A stretch of DNA of 64,000 bases from Albula goreensis (lineage: Eukaryota; Chordata; Actinopteri; Albuliformes; Albulidae): NCBI GenBank assembly GCA_022829145.1, contig CM040746.1, forward strand, positions 22,355,332-22,419,331. The letters are read 5' to 3'. Position numbers and translations under genes: made by a program. Shown piece after piece: positions 63,601 to 64,000 of the stretch (position 1 is the first letter of the stretch; the number at the start of each line of letters is the position of its first letter). The notes beneath the pieces were generated by a model that was not told where the DNA came from, ran no database searches, and saw only the letters and a list, made by a program, of their open reading frames with translations.

Positions 63601-64000
63601 CCTTCTTTACTGTATCCTGTATAGTGTATCTACACTATGTACATCATATGCTCAAAACAGATTTGGTTATTCACACACATAGGCACTGTTATTAGCTTTT
63701 CACTTAATAATATATAATATTCTATACCCTTGGCTGATTTTTCAAGTTTTCATGACATTAACTCCATGTATCTCATCAGACAGTGTTGGCCACAGGATCA
63801 AACGGGTTGGACACAACATTACACAATCATGTTGAAGAGCAGAAACCAGAGTTTCTCTTATGGCCTAGCTTAGCTCAGTCCATGTCTTACCATGGCAGCT
63901 TCTGTGTCTCGGGCTTCCTTGATGACATGGTCCAGGACCCGAGAGTCACAGATTGGCCGCAGTGGGGAGGGTAGTCCCGGTCGGGTCCACTCCAGCACCA
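60694..64000 (-). CDS. epo: erythropoietin (last four coding exons; 5' end beyond window)
   Basis: Secreted four-helix cytokine that drives red-cell production through the EPO receptor. Exons visible: >64000-63891, 63535-63449, 63187-63023, 60846-60694, in phase; 170 codons plus stop are inside the window, and human EPO is 193 aa. The first visible residues (VLEWTRPGLPSPL) are the end of the signal peptide. The mature start RPICDSRVLDHVIKEARDTE matches helix A of human EPO (ICDSRVLE...). Cysteines of both EPO disulfides are present: ICDSR with APACNQDPS near the C-terminus, and the pair in SCREGC. MTVPLTSVDFTVWEKK matches the A-B loop, and SVHTNFLRGKVRLLL matches helix D (receptor-binding NFLRGK). 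No N-x-S/T glycosylation sequon is seen in the visible part (NPS contains proline). Intron 4 carries a Tc1 relic. Identity rests on these motifs and on the gigyf1 neighbour. Confidence 0.95.
61484..62642 (+). mobile_element. Tc1-like transposon, decayed, in epo intron 4
   Basis: Terminal inverted repeats of 28 bases begin CACTGATCAGCCATAACATT on the left, with CACCGATCAGCCATAACATT inverted on the right (one mismatch), flanked by TA at 61482-61483 and 62643-62644. The 1159-base element encodes a broken transposase on the plus strand starting near 61630 (MGKCKDLSDFDNGEIV). The frame changes several times; the best-kept part is 62290-62580, with LFQQDNAPCHKAEMVQ and NFPDVNPIEHVWDVMDKQ, the second and third catalytic regions. 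It is a pseudogene. Confidence 0.88.
63538..63566 (+). repeat. (GA)n tract next to the epo exon acceptor
   Basis: Imperfect GAGA run, which on the coding strand is the pyrimidine tract (TCTCTC) of the acceptor at 63536. Confidence 0.7.

Overview
The window is nuclear DNA from a vertebrate, most likely a teleost (ray-finned) fish. The evidence is multi-exon genes with GT/AG introns, an erythropoietin gene next to gigyf1 (the two also lie close together in human 7q22), and many Tc1/mariner, hAT and Tigger relics, a tRNA-like SINE and CA/CG-rich microsatellites. The species cannot be named from the sequence alone.

Four protein-coding genes are supported, all on the minus strand. (1) 3433-8497 is a six-exon coiled-coil protein of 324 residues that I cannot name with confidence. 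(2) 10040-17332 is wrap53 (telomerase Cajal body protein 1, TCAB1): 11 coding exons, 543 residues, complete. (3) 28871-45744 is gigyf1 (GRB10-interacting GYF protein 1): 22 coding exons, 1014 residues, complete, with a probable 5' non-coding exon at about 54453-54700. (4) 60694 to beyond 64000 is epo (erythropoietin): the last four exons, with the signal-peptide start beyond the window. For every gene the exon phases join without a break, which is the main check on the models. The genes do not form a pathway: telomerase RNP trafficking (wrap53), translational repression and mRNA decay (gigyf1) and erythropoiesis (epo).

Layout: 1-3.4 kb has no recognisable gene. 3.4-8.5 kb is the coiled-coil gene, whose first intron carries a broken ZMYM1-like hAT transposase. 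9.1-17.3 kb is wrap53, with a short MITE-like Tc1 relative in one intron. 17.3-21.9 kb is intergenic and holds a compound (ACGC)n/(AC)n microsatellite and a degenerate Tc1 copy split by a young SINE with a perfect 16-base target duplication. 21.9-28.9 kb is A/T-rich and is the probable gigyf1 3' UTR plus a possible exon of another transcript. 28.9-54.7 kb is gigyf1; its introns contain an almost intact Tc1 transposon (one in-frame stop), a non-autonomous hAT element with an 8-base duplication, and a Tigger copy that has lost its catalytic core. 54.7-60.7 kb is intergenic with another Tc1 relic. 60.7-64 kb is epo, with a Tc1 relic in its last intron.

I found no convincing new biological system. 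The points most worth a second look are the near-intact Tc1, the nested young SINE, the unnamed coiled-coil gene, an in-frame alternative splice site directly after the GYF domain of gigyf1, and the lack of N-glycosylation sequons in the visible part of epo.
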